DNA from: Bradyrhizobium cajani
GTDB lineage: Bacteria; Pseudomonadota; Alphaproteobacteria; Rhizobiales; Xanthobacteraceae
Reading direction: 5' to 3'
DNA: 64,000 bases
Assembly (NCBI RefSeq): GCF_009759665.1
Contig: NZ_WQNE01000003.1
Coordinates: 1 to 64,000, forward strand
The notes beneath the pieces are model-generated. The model ran no database searches. It had not been told where the DNA came from and saw nothing but the letters and a program-made list of their open reading frames with translations. This document shows, piece after piece, positions 41,640-51,142 of the stretch; positions within the stretch are counted from its first letter, which is position 1; the number at the start of each line of letters is the position of its first letter. Position numbers and translations under genes: made by a program.

Positions 41640-41748
41640 TGGGGAGAGAGCCCTCACCCGGCGCGCGGACGATGCTGCGCATCGCCCGGCGGGACGATGC
41701 TGCGCATCGCCCGGCGGGCGCCGACCTCTCCCGCAAGCGGGAGAGGTG
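41640..41748. repeat. Palindromic repeat (GGGGAGAG family) with internal tandem duplication
   Basis: Flanks TGGGGAGAGAGCCCTCACCC and CCTCTCCCGCAAGCGGGAGAGG. Inside, a 25-base unit (GGACGATGCTGCGCATCGCC...) is repeated twice exactly at 41667-41716. Confidence 0.8.
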
Positions 41749-41777
41749 AAAAAAACCCGGGCGCTAGGCCCGGGTTT
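41749..41777 (-). terminator. Phasin gene terminator
   Basis: AAACCCGGG / CCCGGGTTT stem; on the minus strand it is followed by a T run. Confidence 0.85.
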
Positions 41778-41802
41778 CTCAACTTGAACGCTCCGCGGCC
41801 GC

Positions 41803-42237
41803 TCAGGCGGCGGGCTTGTAGAACTTCGAGGCGGAGGCCTTGATCGGCTCGGCGGTCTCGGCGGCGACGCGCTGGCCGAGCTCGAGCAGCTCCTTGGCCT
41901 GGGACTGCAAGGTCTCGAGCTGCTTGCGGGTGTGGCCGGTCCACAGCTCCAGCGCGTCCGACGGCGACTTGGAGCCGAGCAGCTCCTGGGCGAAGTCGAG
42001 ATGGGCGCTGGTGTTGGCCTTCATGAACTCCATCAGCTTGGCGGTGTACTCGCTCGTGCCCTTGCTGGCGCAGGCGAACACGGCCTCGACGGTGCCGTTG
42101 TGGGTCTCGGCGGCGTCCTTGAACTTGGCGTAGTTTTCGCGGGCCTGCGACACGCCCTTCTCGGCGAACGCACGCATCTGCTCGGGGACCTCGAACGGGA
42201 TGATCGAGGCAGAAAACGGATCAGTCGCACCTGTCAT
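41803..42237 (-). CDS. Phasin (PHA granule-associated protein)
   Basis: A 144-residue helical protein that coats polyhydroxyalkanoate granules. The family pattern is visible: FEVPEQMRAFAEKGVSQARENYAKFKDAAETHNGTVEAVFACASKGTSEYTAKLMEF, then ANTSAHLDFAQELLGSKSPSDALELWTGHTRKQLETLQSQAKELLELGQRVAAETAEPIK. No membrane segment. GAGGGA precedes ATG 42237. A TGC-N3-GCA motif upstream suggests PhaR control. No other pha gene is near. Confidence 0.92.
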   Translation of the reverse strand: MTGATDPFSASIIPFEVPEQMRAFAEKGVSQARENYAKFKDAAETHNGTVEAVFACASKGTSEYTAKLMEFMKANTSAHLDFAQELLGSKSPSDALELWTGHTRKQLETLQSQAKELLELGQRVAAETAEPIKASASKFYKPAA

Positions 42238-42394
42238 GGTTGTCCCTCACGCTAATGAAAAATGGAGTGAGCCTTCTGGCGCGCCCGCCGGCCCCGACCT
42301 AGGCCTCAATTAGCGGTGCGAAGACTGGAAACGCGAAACTAGGGAGTCGGCTCGCCCAGCTCCGCCACTATTGCCCCGCATCATGTCAACATTG

Positions 42395-42407
42395 TGCATT
42401 GCAATGC
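42395..42407. promoter_or_regulatory. Possible PhaR site upstream of the phasin gene
   Basis: TGC-ATT-GCA within the 12-base palindrome GCATTGCAATGC (42396-42407). PhaR regulators bind TGC-N3-GCA type sites near phasin genes. It is about 160 bases before the start; inference only. Confidence 0.35.
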
Positions 42408-42510
42408 GATCCGCGCGGGGCAGTGCAAATTTAATCTCGGTGAGGGCGAGGTTCCCCGTCGGGGGAACCGATGGTTGAGGTAGTTGGATGCCGGAAAGCT
42501 CACCTGCGAC

Positions 42511-42650
42511 CCATCCTTCGAGACGCCCGCCTTTGGCGGGCCCTCAGGATGAGGACGGAGTGCGCGGCAACAATTCCAGTTAGCAGGCAACGATGCGCTT
42601 CGCCTCATCCTGAGGAGACCGCTGGAAGCGGTCGTCTCGAAGGACGAGGC
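42511..42650. repeat. Composite palindromic repeat (CATCCTTCGAGACGCCCGC family)
   Basis: Near-copy of 41441-41575, including ACCCATCCTTCGAGACGCCC, CAGGATGAGGACGGAGTGCG and CTCGAAGGACGAGG. Confidence 0.85.
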
Positions 42651-42867
42651 GGTCGCTCAGGCCCCGCCAAGTCGACAGGAATCCTGCGGATGCCGGGCGG
42701 GTGTGGCTTGCAGGTTCAGCCACATTAAGGTTATCGCGGCTTAGGGGCGCCCCGTAAGGCGGGGGCCGTGGACCTGCCCGCGCCCGCGCGCGATACTAAC
42801 CCTTTCTTAAGGCTGCCATTCCGGCAGCCGTCCCACCAGATGCGACAGCGAGACTAAAGCCGGTCGG

Positions 42868-45800
42868 ATGACGAGTTCGGATTTCCAGTTGCGAGGCGTC
42901 GGCGATCCGCGGCTGGCCGTGCATGCGACCTCTCCCCTGCCCGCCTGGCTGTGGTCGATCGACGGCACGCGCGTGCTGTGGGCCAATCCGGTCGGCGCCA
43001 GGCTGTTCGGCGCGGCCGATGCCGCAGCCCTCGCGCAAAAGACCTTCGGCCCGGCCGACAGCCACCGCCGCCAGGTCGCCCGGCTCGCCCGCCGGCTGTC
43101 GGCCGGCGGCGCCGTCAGGCTCGAACGGCTGCGCGGCTTCGGCGCCCGGCTCGGGACGCTGATGACCTGCGCCTGCGCGCGGCTCGACTTTGCCGATGGC
43201 GGCCATCCCGCCGGAAGATCTGCGGTGCTCGTCACCGCGATGGATCCACTGGGCCGCACCATGCCGCTGGTCGAGCGGCTGCATGGTCTCGTCGCGGGTG
43301 CGAAGGTGCCGATGGCGGCGTTCGCCCCCGATGGCCTGTTCGTCGGCGCGAGCGAGGCCGCCCGTTCCCTGCTCGGCTTCCGCGATCTGGCCGAGGCCGG
43401 CCTCGAACAGGCGCGCAGCGAAGCGCTGAGCCTTGGCCGCGCCGAGACGCCGATCGGCATCGGCCAGATGGTGCTGCAACGGGTCGGCACCGGTGCCGAT
43501 ATCGGCCTGGTCGCGCTGATCGCGCCCGCGGCCGCTGCGCAGGCCGCGGCTGCCGAGGCACCGGCTGGATCTGCGCAGCAAGAAGCTGCGACGCCGAGCG
43601 AGCCGCCGCCTTCGCACGACGCGCCGGCCGGGATCGCCTTGTTCGACGCCTTCGCCGAACCGGTCGAGGCGCCCGCAGCGGCCGAACCGCCGGCGGTGGA
43701 GGTCATCCGGCAAACCGCTACGCCAGCGGTGGAAGCGGCGCCCAAAACTCCGGTTGAAAACCGCTCCCAGGCCATTGTGTCGCCGCAGGCGGCGCCGATC
43801 ACTACCAGCATGGTCGAACCGCCGTCGGGCTTTGAAGAGCCGCCCGCACCGCGTCAGCATCCGCTGCGCTTCCTCTGGCAGATGGATGCAGACGGCCGCT
43901 TTGTGCTCGGCTCCGGCGAATTCATCCGCCTGATCGGCCCGCGCACGGCCGCCGGCTTCGGCCGCCCCTGGCGCGAGATCGCCGAGCAATTTTCGCTCGA
44001 TCCCGAGGGCCGCGTCGCAGCGGCGCTGGCGAGCCACGACACCTGGGCCGGGATCACCGTGAACTGGCCGGCCGATGGCGGCGAGCATCTGCCGGTCGAG
44101 CTCGCCGGCCTTCCCGTCTACGACCGGATGCGCAATTTCGTGGGCTTCAGGGGCTTTGGGGTCTGCCGCGATCTCGACGCTCTCAACCGGCTCGAGGCGC
44201 TGCGGCGCTTCGAGCTGGTCGCCGAGCCGGCGGGACAGCGCGGCCCGTGCGCCGACATCGTCGACCCGGAGCCCGAGCCTGAGCCCGAGGCAGCGGCGGC
44301 GCCTCCGCCGATCGCGCCGCCAACACCTGAGCCTGAGCCTGTCGCTGAACTGCCCGAACCTGCAACCGACGCGAATTCACACCCAACCGATCCGGAAACG
44401 CCCGTGGAAACGCCTCCCAATGTCGTGCCGTTCCGCCCGCCCGGCGATCCCCGGGCGCCGACGCTGACGCCCGTCGAGAACAGCGCGTTCAACGAGCTCG
44501 CCCGGCAGTTGTCCGAGCGGCTCGAACGCGAGCGGGAGACGATCACAGCTAGCGCGACCGAACCGCCGGCCGCGGAGCTCACGCCCGAACCAGCGGCGCC
44601 GGAGCCGGATGCGCCGCAAGCCGCGGCCGAATGGCTGACCGAGCCGGCGGCGCCGGCGCGCGGCGAGTCCATGCGCGATCGCACGCTGCTCGACCTGGTG
44701 CCGACCGGCATCCTGATCTATCGCCTCGACCGCCTGCTCTACGCCAACGCCGCCTTCCTCGCGCGCATGGGCTATGCCAGCCTCAATGCGCTGGAGGACG
44801 CCGGCGGGCTCGACGCGCTCTATGTCGAACCCGGCGTGTCCACGGCCAGCAGCACCTCGCAGGCCGGCACGCCGGTGACGATCAGCGCGACCGTCGCAAA
44901 CGGCGAGCAGCCGCTTGCGACCACTGAGGCGCATCTGCACACGATCGACTGGAACGGCGAGAGCGCGCATGCGCTGATCTGCGCGCTGCCGGAGCCAGCA
45001 GCCGTGGTTGCCGCGTCCGTCATCACCGAGACGATCGTCCCGGAGTCGTTCCCCTACGCGCCCCAGCTCGAATCCGCGGCCGGCGATGCCGATGCCGAGG
45101 ACCTCGCCGCGATCCTCGACACCACGGCCGAAGGCATCGTCATGTTCGATGCCGAAGGCAACATCCACGCCTGCAACCGCAGCGCCGAAGCGCTGTTCGG
45201 CTACGACGGCCAGGCGCTGCTCGAGCAGAACGTCCTGACGCTGTTCGCGCCCGAGAGCCAGCAGATCGTCATCGACTATCTCGAAAGCCTCAAGAGCGAG
45301 GACATCGCGAGCCTGCTCGACCACGGCCGCGAGGTGCTGGGACGCGAGAAGAAGGGCGGCGTCATTCCGCTCGCCATGATCATGGGCCGCACGCGGCCGG
45401 ACGGGCCGAACTTCTTCGCCGTGTTCCGCGACCTGTCGCAGAGCAAGAAGGGCGAGAGCGAGCTGACGCAGGCCCGCCGTCTCGTCGACGGCGCGGCCAA
45501 CGCCAAGGCCGATATGCTGGCGCGGATCAGCCACGAGATCCGCGCGCCGCTCAACGCCATCATCGGCTTCGCCGAGGTGATGATCTCGGAGCGCTTCGGC
45601 ACGCTCGGCAACGAGCGCTACGGCGAGTACATGAAGGACATCCGCGCCTCGGGCGAGCGCGTCATCGCGATCATCGACGACCTGCTCGAGCTGTCGCGCA
45701 TCGAGACCGGCAAGCTCGACCTCACCTTCGCCAACCTCAATCTCAACGACCTGGTCGAGGCCTGTGTCACGGTGATGCAGCCGCAGGCCAATCGCGAGCG

Positions 45801-46194
45801 CATCATCATCCGCACCTCGCTGGCGCACGCGCTGCCGCAGGTCGCGGCCGACGCGCGCGCACTGCGGCAGATCACCATGAACCTGATCTCCAACTCGATC
45901 CGGCTCGCCAGCGCCGGCGGCCAGGTGATCGTCTCGACCGCGCTGAACGATCGCGGCGAGGTCGCGCTCCGCATCCGCGACACCGGCCATGGCCTGTCCG
46001 AGCGCGAGGTCGCCGCCGCGATGGAGCCGTTCCGCACCCCGCCGCCGGGCGACGCCGCGGACAATTCGGCGCTGAACCTGTCGCTGACCAAGGCCCTGGT
46101 CGAAGCCAACCGCGCCCGGTTCAACATCAAGAGCGCGGGCAATTCCGGCACGCTGATCGAGGTGGTGTTCGCACCGGCGCTGGCGAAGGCGTAG
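42868..46194 (+). CDS. Large cytoplasmic PAS-domain sensor histidine kinase (PdhS-like)
   Basis: A 1108-residue kinase with no membrane segment. An N-terminal region (about 18-235) with PAS-like parts (WLWSIDGTRVLWANPVGARLFG), a PAS-like block near 330-440 (FLWQMDADGRFVLGSGEFIRLIG), a long Pro/Glu/Ala-rich linker (about 455-605), a further PAS (LLDLVPTGILIYRLDRLLYANAAFL) and a last PAS (AILDTTAEGIVMFDAEGNIHACNRSAEALFGY). Then HisKA with His889 in ARISHEIRAPLNAIIGFAEVM, and HATPase (NLISNSIRLAS, IRDTGHGLSE). The HisKA sequence resembles PdhS kinases, which phosphorylate DivK in cell-cycle control of rhizobia and Brucella. No response regulator is adjacent. Confidence 0.87.
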   Translation: MTSSDFQLRGVGDPRLAVHATSPLPAWLWSIDGTRVLWANPVGARLFGAADAAALAQKTFGPADSHRRQVARLARRLSAGGAVRLERLRGFGARLGTLMTCACARLDFADGGHPAGRSAVLVTAMDPLGRTMPLVERLHGLVAGAKVPMAAFAPDGLFVGASEAARSLLGFRDLAEAGLEQARSEALSLGRAETPIGIGQMVLQRVGTGADIGLVALIAPAAAAQAAAAEAPAGSAQQEAATPSEPPPSHDAPAGIALFDAFAEPVEAPAAAEPPAVEVIRQTATPAVEAAPKTPVENRSQAIVSPQAAPITTSMVEPPSGFEEPPAPRQHPLRFLWQMDADGRFVLGSGEFIRLIGPRTAAGFGRPWREIAEQFSLDPEGRVAAALASHDTWAGITVNWPADGGEHLPVELAGLPVYDRMRNFVGFRGFGVCRDLDALNRLEALRRFELVAEPAGQRGPCADIVDPEPEPEPEAAAAPPPIAPPTPEPEPVAELPEPATDANSHPTDPETPVETPPNVVPFRPPGDPRAPTLTPVENSAFNELARQLSERLERERETITASATEPPAAELTPEPAAPEPDAPQAAAEWLTEPAAPARGESMRDRTLLDLVPTGILIYRLDRLLYANAAFLARMGYASLNALEDAGGLDALYVEPGVSTASSTSQAGTPVTISATVANGEQPLATTEAHLHTIDWNGESAHALICALPEPAAVVAASVITETIVPESFPYAPQLESAAGDADAEDLAAILDTTAEGIVMFDAEGNIHACNRSAEALFGYDGQALLEQNVLTLFAPESQQIVIDYLESLKSEDIASLLDHGREVLGREKKGGVIPLAMIMGRTRPDGPNFFAVFRDLSQSKKGESELTQARRLVDGAANAKADMLARISHEIRAPLNAIIGFAEVMISERFGTLGNERYGEYMKDIRASGERVIAIIDDLLELSRIETGKLDLTFANLNLNDLVEACVTVMQPQANRERIIIRTSLAHALPQVAADARALRQITMNLISNSIRLASAGGQVIVSTALNDRGEVALRIRDTGHGLSEREVAAAMEPFRTPPPGDAADNSALNLSLTKALVEANRARFNIKSAGNSGTLIEVVFAPALAKA

Positions 46195-46232
46195 GCGGGA
46201 TCGCCACGATGCGCCGTCCATCCGACATCTCC

Positions 46233-46310
46233 GTCATTGCGAGCGCAGCGAAGCAATCCAGAGTCTTTCCACGGAGACATTCTGGATTGCTTCGCTGCGC
46301 TCGCAATGAC
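46233..46310. repeat. Palindromic repeat (GTCATTGCGAGCGCAGCGAAGC family)
   Basis: Near-identical to 29585-29662, with the same arms (GTCATTGCGAGCGCAGCGAA and complement) and a different short centre. Confidence 0.85.
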
Positions 46311-46350
46311 GAGGGGTGAGAGAGCGGCTCGTCCCTTGCTGTTCAGCACA

Positions 46351-46380
46351 AACAAAAAGGGCACGGCGCGCGCCGTGCCC
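46351..46380 (-). terminator. Thiolase gene terminator
   Basis: GGGCACGGCG / CGCCGTGCCC stem, with a T-rich run after it on the minus strand. Confidence 0.85.
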
Positions 46381-46403
46381 TCTCCGCATTCCTGCGACTG
46401 GTC

Positions 46404-47576
46404 TCAGCTGTAGATCTCGAACAGGCCGGCGCCGCCCTGGCCGCCGCCGATGCACATGGTCACCACGCCCCACTTGGCCTTGCGGCGCGCACCTTCCTGG
46501 AGCAGATGGCCGGTGAGACGCGCACCGGTCATGCCGAAGGGATGGCCGATCGCGATCGAGCCGCCATTGACGTTGTACTTGGCGGGATCGATGCCGAGCT
46601 GATCGCGGCAATACAGGCACTGGCTGGCGAAGGCTTCGTTGAGCTCCCAGAGATCGATGTCGTCGATCTTGAGGCCGGTGCGCTTGAGCAGCTTCGGGAT
46701 CGCGAACACCGGGCCGATCCCCATCTCGTCGGGCTCGCAGCCGGCGGTGGCCCAGGCGACGAAGCGGCCGAGCGGCTTGAGGCCGCGCTTCTCGGCGTCC
46801 TTGGCTTCCATCAGCACCACGGCGGCGGCGCCGTCCGAGAGCTGGCTGGCATTGCCGGCGGTGACGAACTTGCCGGGCCCCTTCACCGGCTCGAGCTTGG
46901 CAAGGCCCTCCATCGTGGTCTCCGGCCGGTTGCATTCGTCACGATCGACGACGTAGTCGACGATGCTCTCGGCCTTGGTCTGCTTGTCGACGACCTTCAT
47001 CTTGGTCTTCATCGGGACGATCTCGTCCTTGAACTTGTTCGCCTGCTGGGCCGCGGCCATGCGGCGCTGCGATTCCAGCGAGAACTCGTCCTGGTATTCG
47101 CGGCTGAGCTTGTAGCGCTCGGCGACGATGTCGGCGGTGTCGATCATCGCCATGAAGATGTCGGGGGCCACCTTGAGCAGTTCCGGATCGATCGATTCCT
47201 TCGGCGAGCCGCCGCCGGGAATCGAGATGCTCTCGACGCCGCCGGCGACGATGCAGTCGGCGCCGTCGGAGCGGATCGAGTTGGCAGCCATCGCAATGGT
47301 CTGGAGTCCAGAGGAGCAGAAGCGGTTCACCGAGACGCCGGCGGTGGTCTTCGGCAGGCCGGCGAGCAGCGCGGCCTGACGGCCGATGTTCGGCGCGCCA
47401 TGGGCGCAATTGCCGAGATAACAATCCTCGACATAGTCCTTGTCGACGCCGGCGCGGCTCACCGCGTGCTGGATGGCGTGCGCCGCGAGCGACATCGGCG
47501 GCGTGATGTTGAACCCGCCGCGGCCGGATTTTGCGAGCCCCGTGCGCGCATAGGAAACGATGACGGCTTCACGCAT
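46404..47576 (-). CDS. Acetyl-CoA acyltransferase (thiolase)
   Basis: A 390-residue thiolase condensing or cleaving acyl-CoA. Nucleophile Cys in [13 protein letters not shown]; His in [17 protein letters not shown]; second Cys in [15 protein letters not shown]. The final FE-IYS tail is typical. Start at ATG 47576 (AAGGGAGAA upstream); the longer frame runs through repeat and terminator DNA. Beta-oxidation or PHA precursor supply are possible; the spacing [12 protein letters not shown] and WELNEAFA fit the FadA-type family. Confidence 0.92.
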   Translation of the reverse strand: MREAVIVSYARTGLAKSGRGGFNITPPMSLAAHAIQHAVSRAGVDKDYVEDCYLGNCAHGAPNIGRQAALLAGLPKTTAGVSVNRFCSSGLQTIAMAANSIRSDGADCIVAGGVESISIPGGGSPKESIDPELLKVAPDIFMAMIDTADIVAERYKLSREYQDEFSLESQRRMAAAQQANKFKDEIVPMKTKMKVVDKQTKAESIVDYVVDRDECNRPETTMEGLAKLEPVKGPGKFVTAGNASQLSDGAAAVVLMEAKDAEKRGLKPLGRFVAWATAGCEPDEMGIGPVFAIPKLLKRTGLKIDDIDLWELNEAFASQCLYCRDQLGIDPAKYNVNGGSIAIGHPFGMTGARLTGHLLQEGARRKAKWGVVTMCIGGGQGGAGLFEIYS

Positions 47577-47652
47577 GTGTTTCTCCCTTTTCGAACGACT
47601 TTGAACGGAGCGTCCTTTCGCCATTGGTACACAAAGTTGGAAGGTCGCGGGA

Positions 47653-47688
47653 AATAAAAACGCCGCCTCCGGTGACGGAGGCGGCGTT
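47653..47688 (-). terminator. Terminator downstream of serA
   Basis: CGCCGCCTCCG / CGGAGGCGGCG perfect stem; on the minus strand it is followed by TTTTTATTTC. Confidence 0.85.
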
Positions 47689-47721
47689 GTTCCGCGGGTC
47701 GGAATATATAACATGATCACC

Positions 47722-47799
47722 GTCATTCCGGGGCGATGCGCAGCATCGAACCCGGAATCTCGAGATTCCGGGTTCTCGCTTCGCGAGCCCCGGAATGAC
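47722..47799. repeat. Palindromic repeat (GTCATTCCGGGGC family)
   Basis: GTCATTCCGGGGCGATGCGCAG ... GCCCCGGAATGAC, with an internal GGAATCTCGAGATTCC palindrome. It lies right after the serA stop. Confidence 0.8.
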
Positions 47800-47807
47800 G
47801 GTGTGGA

Positions 47808-49397
47808 TCAGAACGTCAGCGCCTTGGCCTGCTTGACCTGCGGCAGGGCCTGCACCTTGGCGAGCAGTTCCGGCGGCACCGCGCCGTCGACCTCGACCAG
47901 CGCAATGGCATCGCTGCCCGGCGCGACGCGGCCGAGATGGAAGGTGGCGATGTTGATCTTGGCGTCGCCGAGCAGGCTTGCGAACCTGCCGATGAAGCCC
48001 GGCTTGTCCTCGTTGGTGATGTAGATCATCGACTTGCCGAACTCGGCGTCGATGCGGATGCCCTTGACGTCGACCAGACGCGGCTTGCCGTCATGGTACA
48101 CGGTGCCGGAGACCGAGCGCTCCTGGCGCTCCGTCGCCACCGTGACGGTGATCAGGCTCTCATAGTCGCTCTGCGCGGCGCGCACGATCTCGTCCACCAC
48201 CATGCCGCGCTCCTTGGCGACGACGGGCGCGGACACCACGTTGACCTCGCCCAGCATCGGCCGCAGCAGGCCCGACAGCACGGCGGAGGTGATCGCCTTG
48301 ATCTTCATCTCGGCGACGTGGCCCTCATAGGTGATCTGGACCTTGAGGATGCCGCTTTCGGTGAGCTGGCCGGCGAACGAGCCGAGCTTCTCGGCGAGCG
48401 CGATGAACGGCTTCAGCTTCGGCGCTTCTTCCGCGGTGATCGAGGGGAAGTTGACCGCATTCGAGATCGCGCCGGTGAGCAGATAATCCGACATCTGCTC
48501 GGCGACCTGGAGCGCGACGTTCTCCTGCGCTTCCGTGGTGGAGGCGCCGAGATGCGGCGTGCAGATCACGTTGGGGTGGCCGAACAGCACGTTGGCGGTG
48601 GCGGGCTCCTCGACGAAGACGTCGAAGGCGGCGCCTGCGATGTGCTTGGAATTGAGCGCATCGACCACCGCCTGCTCGTCGACGAGACCGCCGCGGGCGC
48701 AGTTGATCAGGCGCACGCCCTTCTTCATCTTGGCGATCGCGGCCGCATCGATGATGTTCCTGGTCTTCTCGGTCAGCGGCGTGTGCAGGGTGATGAAGTC
48801 GGCGCGCTTGAGGAGATCGTCGAGATCGACCTTCTCGACGCCGATGTCCTTGGCGCGCTCCGGCGACAGGAACGGATCGAACGCGACCACCTTCATGCGC
48901 AGGCCGAGCGCGCGGTCGGCGACGATCGAGCCGATATTGCCGCAGCCGACGACGCCGAGCACCTTGCCGGTGATCTCGACGCCCATGAAGCGGTTCTTCT
49001 CCCACTTGCCGGCCTGGGTCGAGGCATCGGCCTGCGGGATCTCGCGGGCCAAAGCCAGCATCAGGGTGATGGCGTGCTCGGCGGTCGTGATCGAATTGCC
49101 GAACGGCGTGTTCATCACGATGATGCCCTTGGCCGTGGCGGCGGGGATCTCGACATTGTCGACGCCGATGCCGGCGCGGCCGATCACCTTCAGGTTAGTC
49201 GCCTTGTCGAGGATCTTGGCCGTCGCCTTGGTCGCGGAGCGGATCGCGAGGCCGTCGTAATTGCCGATGATCTCGGCGAGCTTGTCCTTGTCCTTGCCGA
49301 GATTGGGCTGGAAGTCGACCTCGACGCCGCGATCCCTAAAGATCTGCACGGCAGCGGGCGAGAGCGCGTCGGAAATGAGAACTTTGGGCTTGGTCAT
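47808..49397 (-). CDS. serA: D-3-phosphoglycerate dehydrogenase
   Basis: First step of serine synthesis from 3-phosphoglycerate. 529 residues, the long type with an intervening domain and a C-terminal ACT domain. NAD-binding GKVLGVVGCGNIGSIVADRA; Arg in INCARGGLVDE; Glu in AAFDVFVEEP; His in CTPHLGAST. The ACT domain (KSMIYITNEDKPGFIGRFASLLGDAKINIATFHLGR) is where serine feedback would act. Start MTKPKVLISDALSP at ATG 49397. serC follows upstream on the same strand. Confidence 0.96.
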   Translation of the reverse strand: MTKPKVLISDALSPAAVQIFRDRGVEVDFQPNLGKDKDKLAEIIGNYDGLAIRSATKATAKILDKATNLKVIGRAGIGVDNVEIPAATAKGIIVMNTPFGNSITTAEHAITLMLALAREIPQADASTQAGKWEKNRFMGVEITGKVLGVVGCGNIGSIVADRALGLRMKVVAFDPFLSPERAKDIGVEKVDLDDLLKRADFITLHTPLTEKTRNIIDAAAIAKMKKGVRLINCARGGLVDEQAVVDALNSKHIAGAAFDVFVEEPATANVLFGHPNVICTPHLGASTTEAQENVALQVAEQMSDYLLTGAISNAVNFPSITAEEAPKLKPFIALAEKLGSFAGQLTESGILKVQITYEGHVAEMKIKAITSAVLSGLLRPMLGEVNVVSAPVVAKERGMVVDEIVRAAQSDYESLITVTVATERQERSVSGTVYHDGKPRLVDVKGIRIDAEFGKSMIYITNEDKPGFIGRFASLLGDAKINIATFHLGRVAPGSDAIALVEVDGAVPPELLAKVQALPQVKQAKALTF

Positions 49398-49433
49398 GGG
49401 GATGATCCGTGGTGCGAGGTGCATTTACGGAAC

Positions 49434-49505
49434 GTCATCCGCGGGCTTGACCCGCGGATCCATCTCTCTTGATCGATGGATGGCCGGGTCAAGCCCGGCC
49501 ATGAC
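49434..49505. repeat. Composite palindromic repeat (GTCATCCGCGGGC / GGCCGGGTCAAGC family)
   Basis: Two hairpins back to back: GTCATCCGCGGGCTTGACCCGCGGAT and ATGGCCGGGTCAAGCCCGGCCAT. It separates serC from serA. Confidence 0.8.
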
Positions 49506-49525
49506 GAGATGGAGCTGGAACGAAC

Positions 49526-50698
49526 TTACGCCGCCGTGGCGAGCTGCGCCTTGGTCTCGGCGAAGGCCCAGTCGATCCACTGCGTCAGCAGCTCGACGTC
49601 CCCAGCCTCGACGGTGGCGCCGCACCAGATGCGCAGGCCGGCCGGCGCATCGCGGTAATAGGCGAAGTCGTAGCCGGCGCCTTCCTTCTCGACCAGCGCG
49701 ACCAGCTTCTTGGAGAACTCGGCCTGTGCGTCCTCGGAGAGCGAGGTGATCGCGGGGTCGGTGAACTTCAGGCACACCGAGGTGTTGGAGCGGATCGCAG
49801 GGTCCTTGGCCAGGAAGTCGATCCACGGCGTCTTCGACTTCCAGTCGGCGAGCACCTTGGTGTTGGCATCGGCACGCGCGATCAGCGCCTTGAGGCCGCC
49901 GATCGACTTGGCCCAGTTCAGCGCGTCGAGATAGTCCTCGACGCAGAGCATCGACGGCGTGTTGATGGTCTCGCCGACGAAGATGCCTTCGTTGAGCTTG
50001 CCGCCCTTGGTCATGCGGAAGATCTTCGGCAGCGGCCAGGCCGGCTTGTAGGTCTCGAGCCGCTCCACCGCGCGGGGCGACAGGATCAGCATGCCGTGCG
50101 CGGCCTCGCCGCCGAGCGCCTTCTGCCAGGAGAAGGTGACGACGTCGAGCTTTGCAAAGTCGAGCGGCTGCGCGAATGCGGCCGACGTCGCGTCGCAGAT
50201 CGTCAGGCCGGCGCGATCCGCCTTGATCCAGTCGGCGTTCGGCACGCGCACGCCGGAGGTGGTGCCGTTCCAGGTGAACACGACGTCGCTTGCGGGATCG
50301 ACCTTGGAGAGGTCGGGGATCTCACCATAGGCTGCGTTGAGCTTGGTGACGTCCTTGAGCTTCAGTTCCTTGACGATGTCGCTGACCCAACCCTCGCCGA
50401 AGGATTCCCAGGCGAGCGTGGTGACGGGCCGTGCACCGAGCAGCGACCATAGCGCCATCTCGACCGCGCCGGTATCGGAGGCCGGCACGATGCCGATGCG
50501 GTAATCGGCGGGGACCTCGAGCACTTCGCGCGTCAGATCGATCGCGAGCTTGAGCTTGGTCTTGCCGACCTTCGCGCGATGCGAGCGGCCGAGGGCTGCG
50601 TCCTTGAGATTTTGGGCGTTCCAGCCGGGGCGCTTGGCGCAGGGGCCGGAAGAAAAATGCGGCACGTTCGGCCGCGAAGCGGGCTTCGCTACAGTCAT
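49526..50698 (-). CDS. serC: Phosphoserine aminotransferase
   Basis: PLP enzyme making phosphoserine from phosphohydroxypyruvate. 390 residues; the PLP lysine is in [18 protein letters not shown]-terminus [16 protein letters not shown] and [17 protein letters not shown] match the alphaproteobacterial long SerC type. Upstream of serA on the same strand with 128 bases (a repeat) between, so a serC-serA operon is likely. No obvious regulator binding site. Confidence 0.95.
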   Translation of the reverse strand: MTVAKPASRPNVPHFSSGPCAKRPGWNAQNLKDAALGRSHRAKVGKTKLKLAIDLTREVLEVPADYRIGIVPASDTGAVEMALWSLLGARPVTTLAWESFGEGWVSDIVKELKLKDVTKLNAAYGEIPDLSKVDPASDVVFTWNGTTSGVRVPNADWIKADRAGLTICDATSAAFAQPLDFAKLDVVTFSWQKALGGEAAHGMLILSPRAVERLETYKPAWPLPKIFRMTKGGKLNEGIFVGETINTPSMLCVEDYLDALNWAKSIGGLKALIARADANTKVLADWKSKTPWIDFLAKDPAIRSNTSVCLKFTDPAITSLSEDAQAEFSKKLVALVEKEGAGYDFAYYRDAPAGLRIWCGATVEAGDVELLTQWIDWAFAETKAQLATAA

Positions 50699-50777
50699 GA
50701 TCTACCCTTCCAGATAGTAAGCCTCCCGTTGGGGGGAGGTGTCCCGCCGCGGCTGATACGGGAATCGGGCAGACCAG

Positions 50778-50984
50778 TCAAGGAAGTTCCGGCGTCTCAC
50801 GGGGGAGTGAAGGCGCCTCCGGCGCGAGTTTCGGGGACTCGACGGCCGCGAGCGCGTTCAGCAAGTCCGTGGCCTCGCTGATCAATTGCGCGGCTCTGCG
50901 GCGGCTGCCGACCTTCAAAATGCATTTATCATTGGCCTGCACAACGTAATCGTTGCCGACCTTGATCATCGAATAGCTTGTCAT
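50778..50984 (-). CDS. Small conserved protein of unknown function (68 aa)
   Basis: MTSYSMIKVGNDYVVQANDKCILKVGSRRRAAQLISEATDLL (shown in two parts in the family) followed by a Pro/Glu-rich tail. It is a short beta-rich start followed by one helix. ATG 50984 has GGGG upstream; a longer frame to 51032 lacks a ribosome site. No named family is recognised. A single cysteine sits in DKCILK. Confidence 0.6.
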   Translation of the reverse strand: MTSYSMIKVGNDYVVQANDKCILKVGSRRRAAQLISEATDLLNALAAVESPKLAPEAPSLPRETPELP

Positions 50985-51142
50985 CGAAATCCCCGAACCG
51001 ACCGAGCCCGGTGTCTGACGCTGCCGTAGCACCGTTCGTTCCTAGGTCCACGTGAACGACGGCTGGGTAGTTTATCAGCCCTTAATGCGAATGAATGCGC
51101 GATCCGATTTCGCAGACAATGCAGAGGCTGCGGCGACCTGCC

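Noticed and set aside
41441..42650. Repeats with similar units that might suggest a CRISPR array
   Set aside because: They are two large palindromic elements about one kb apart, not short regularly spaced repeats with unique spacers, and no cas gene is near.
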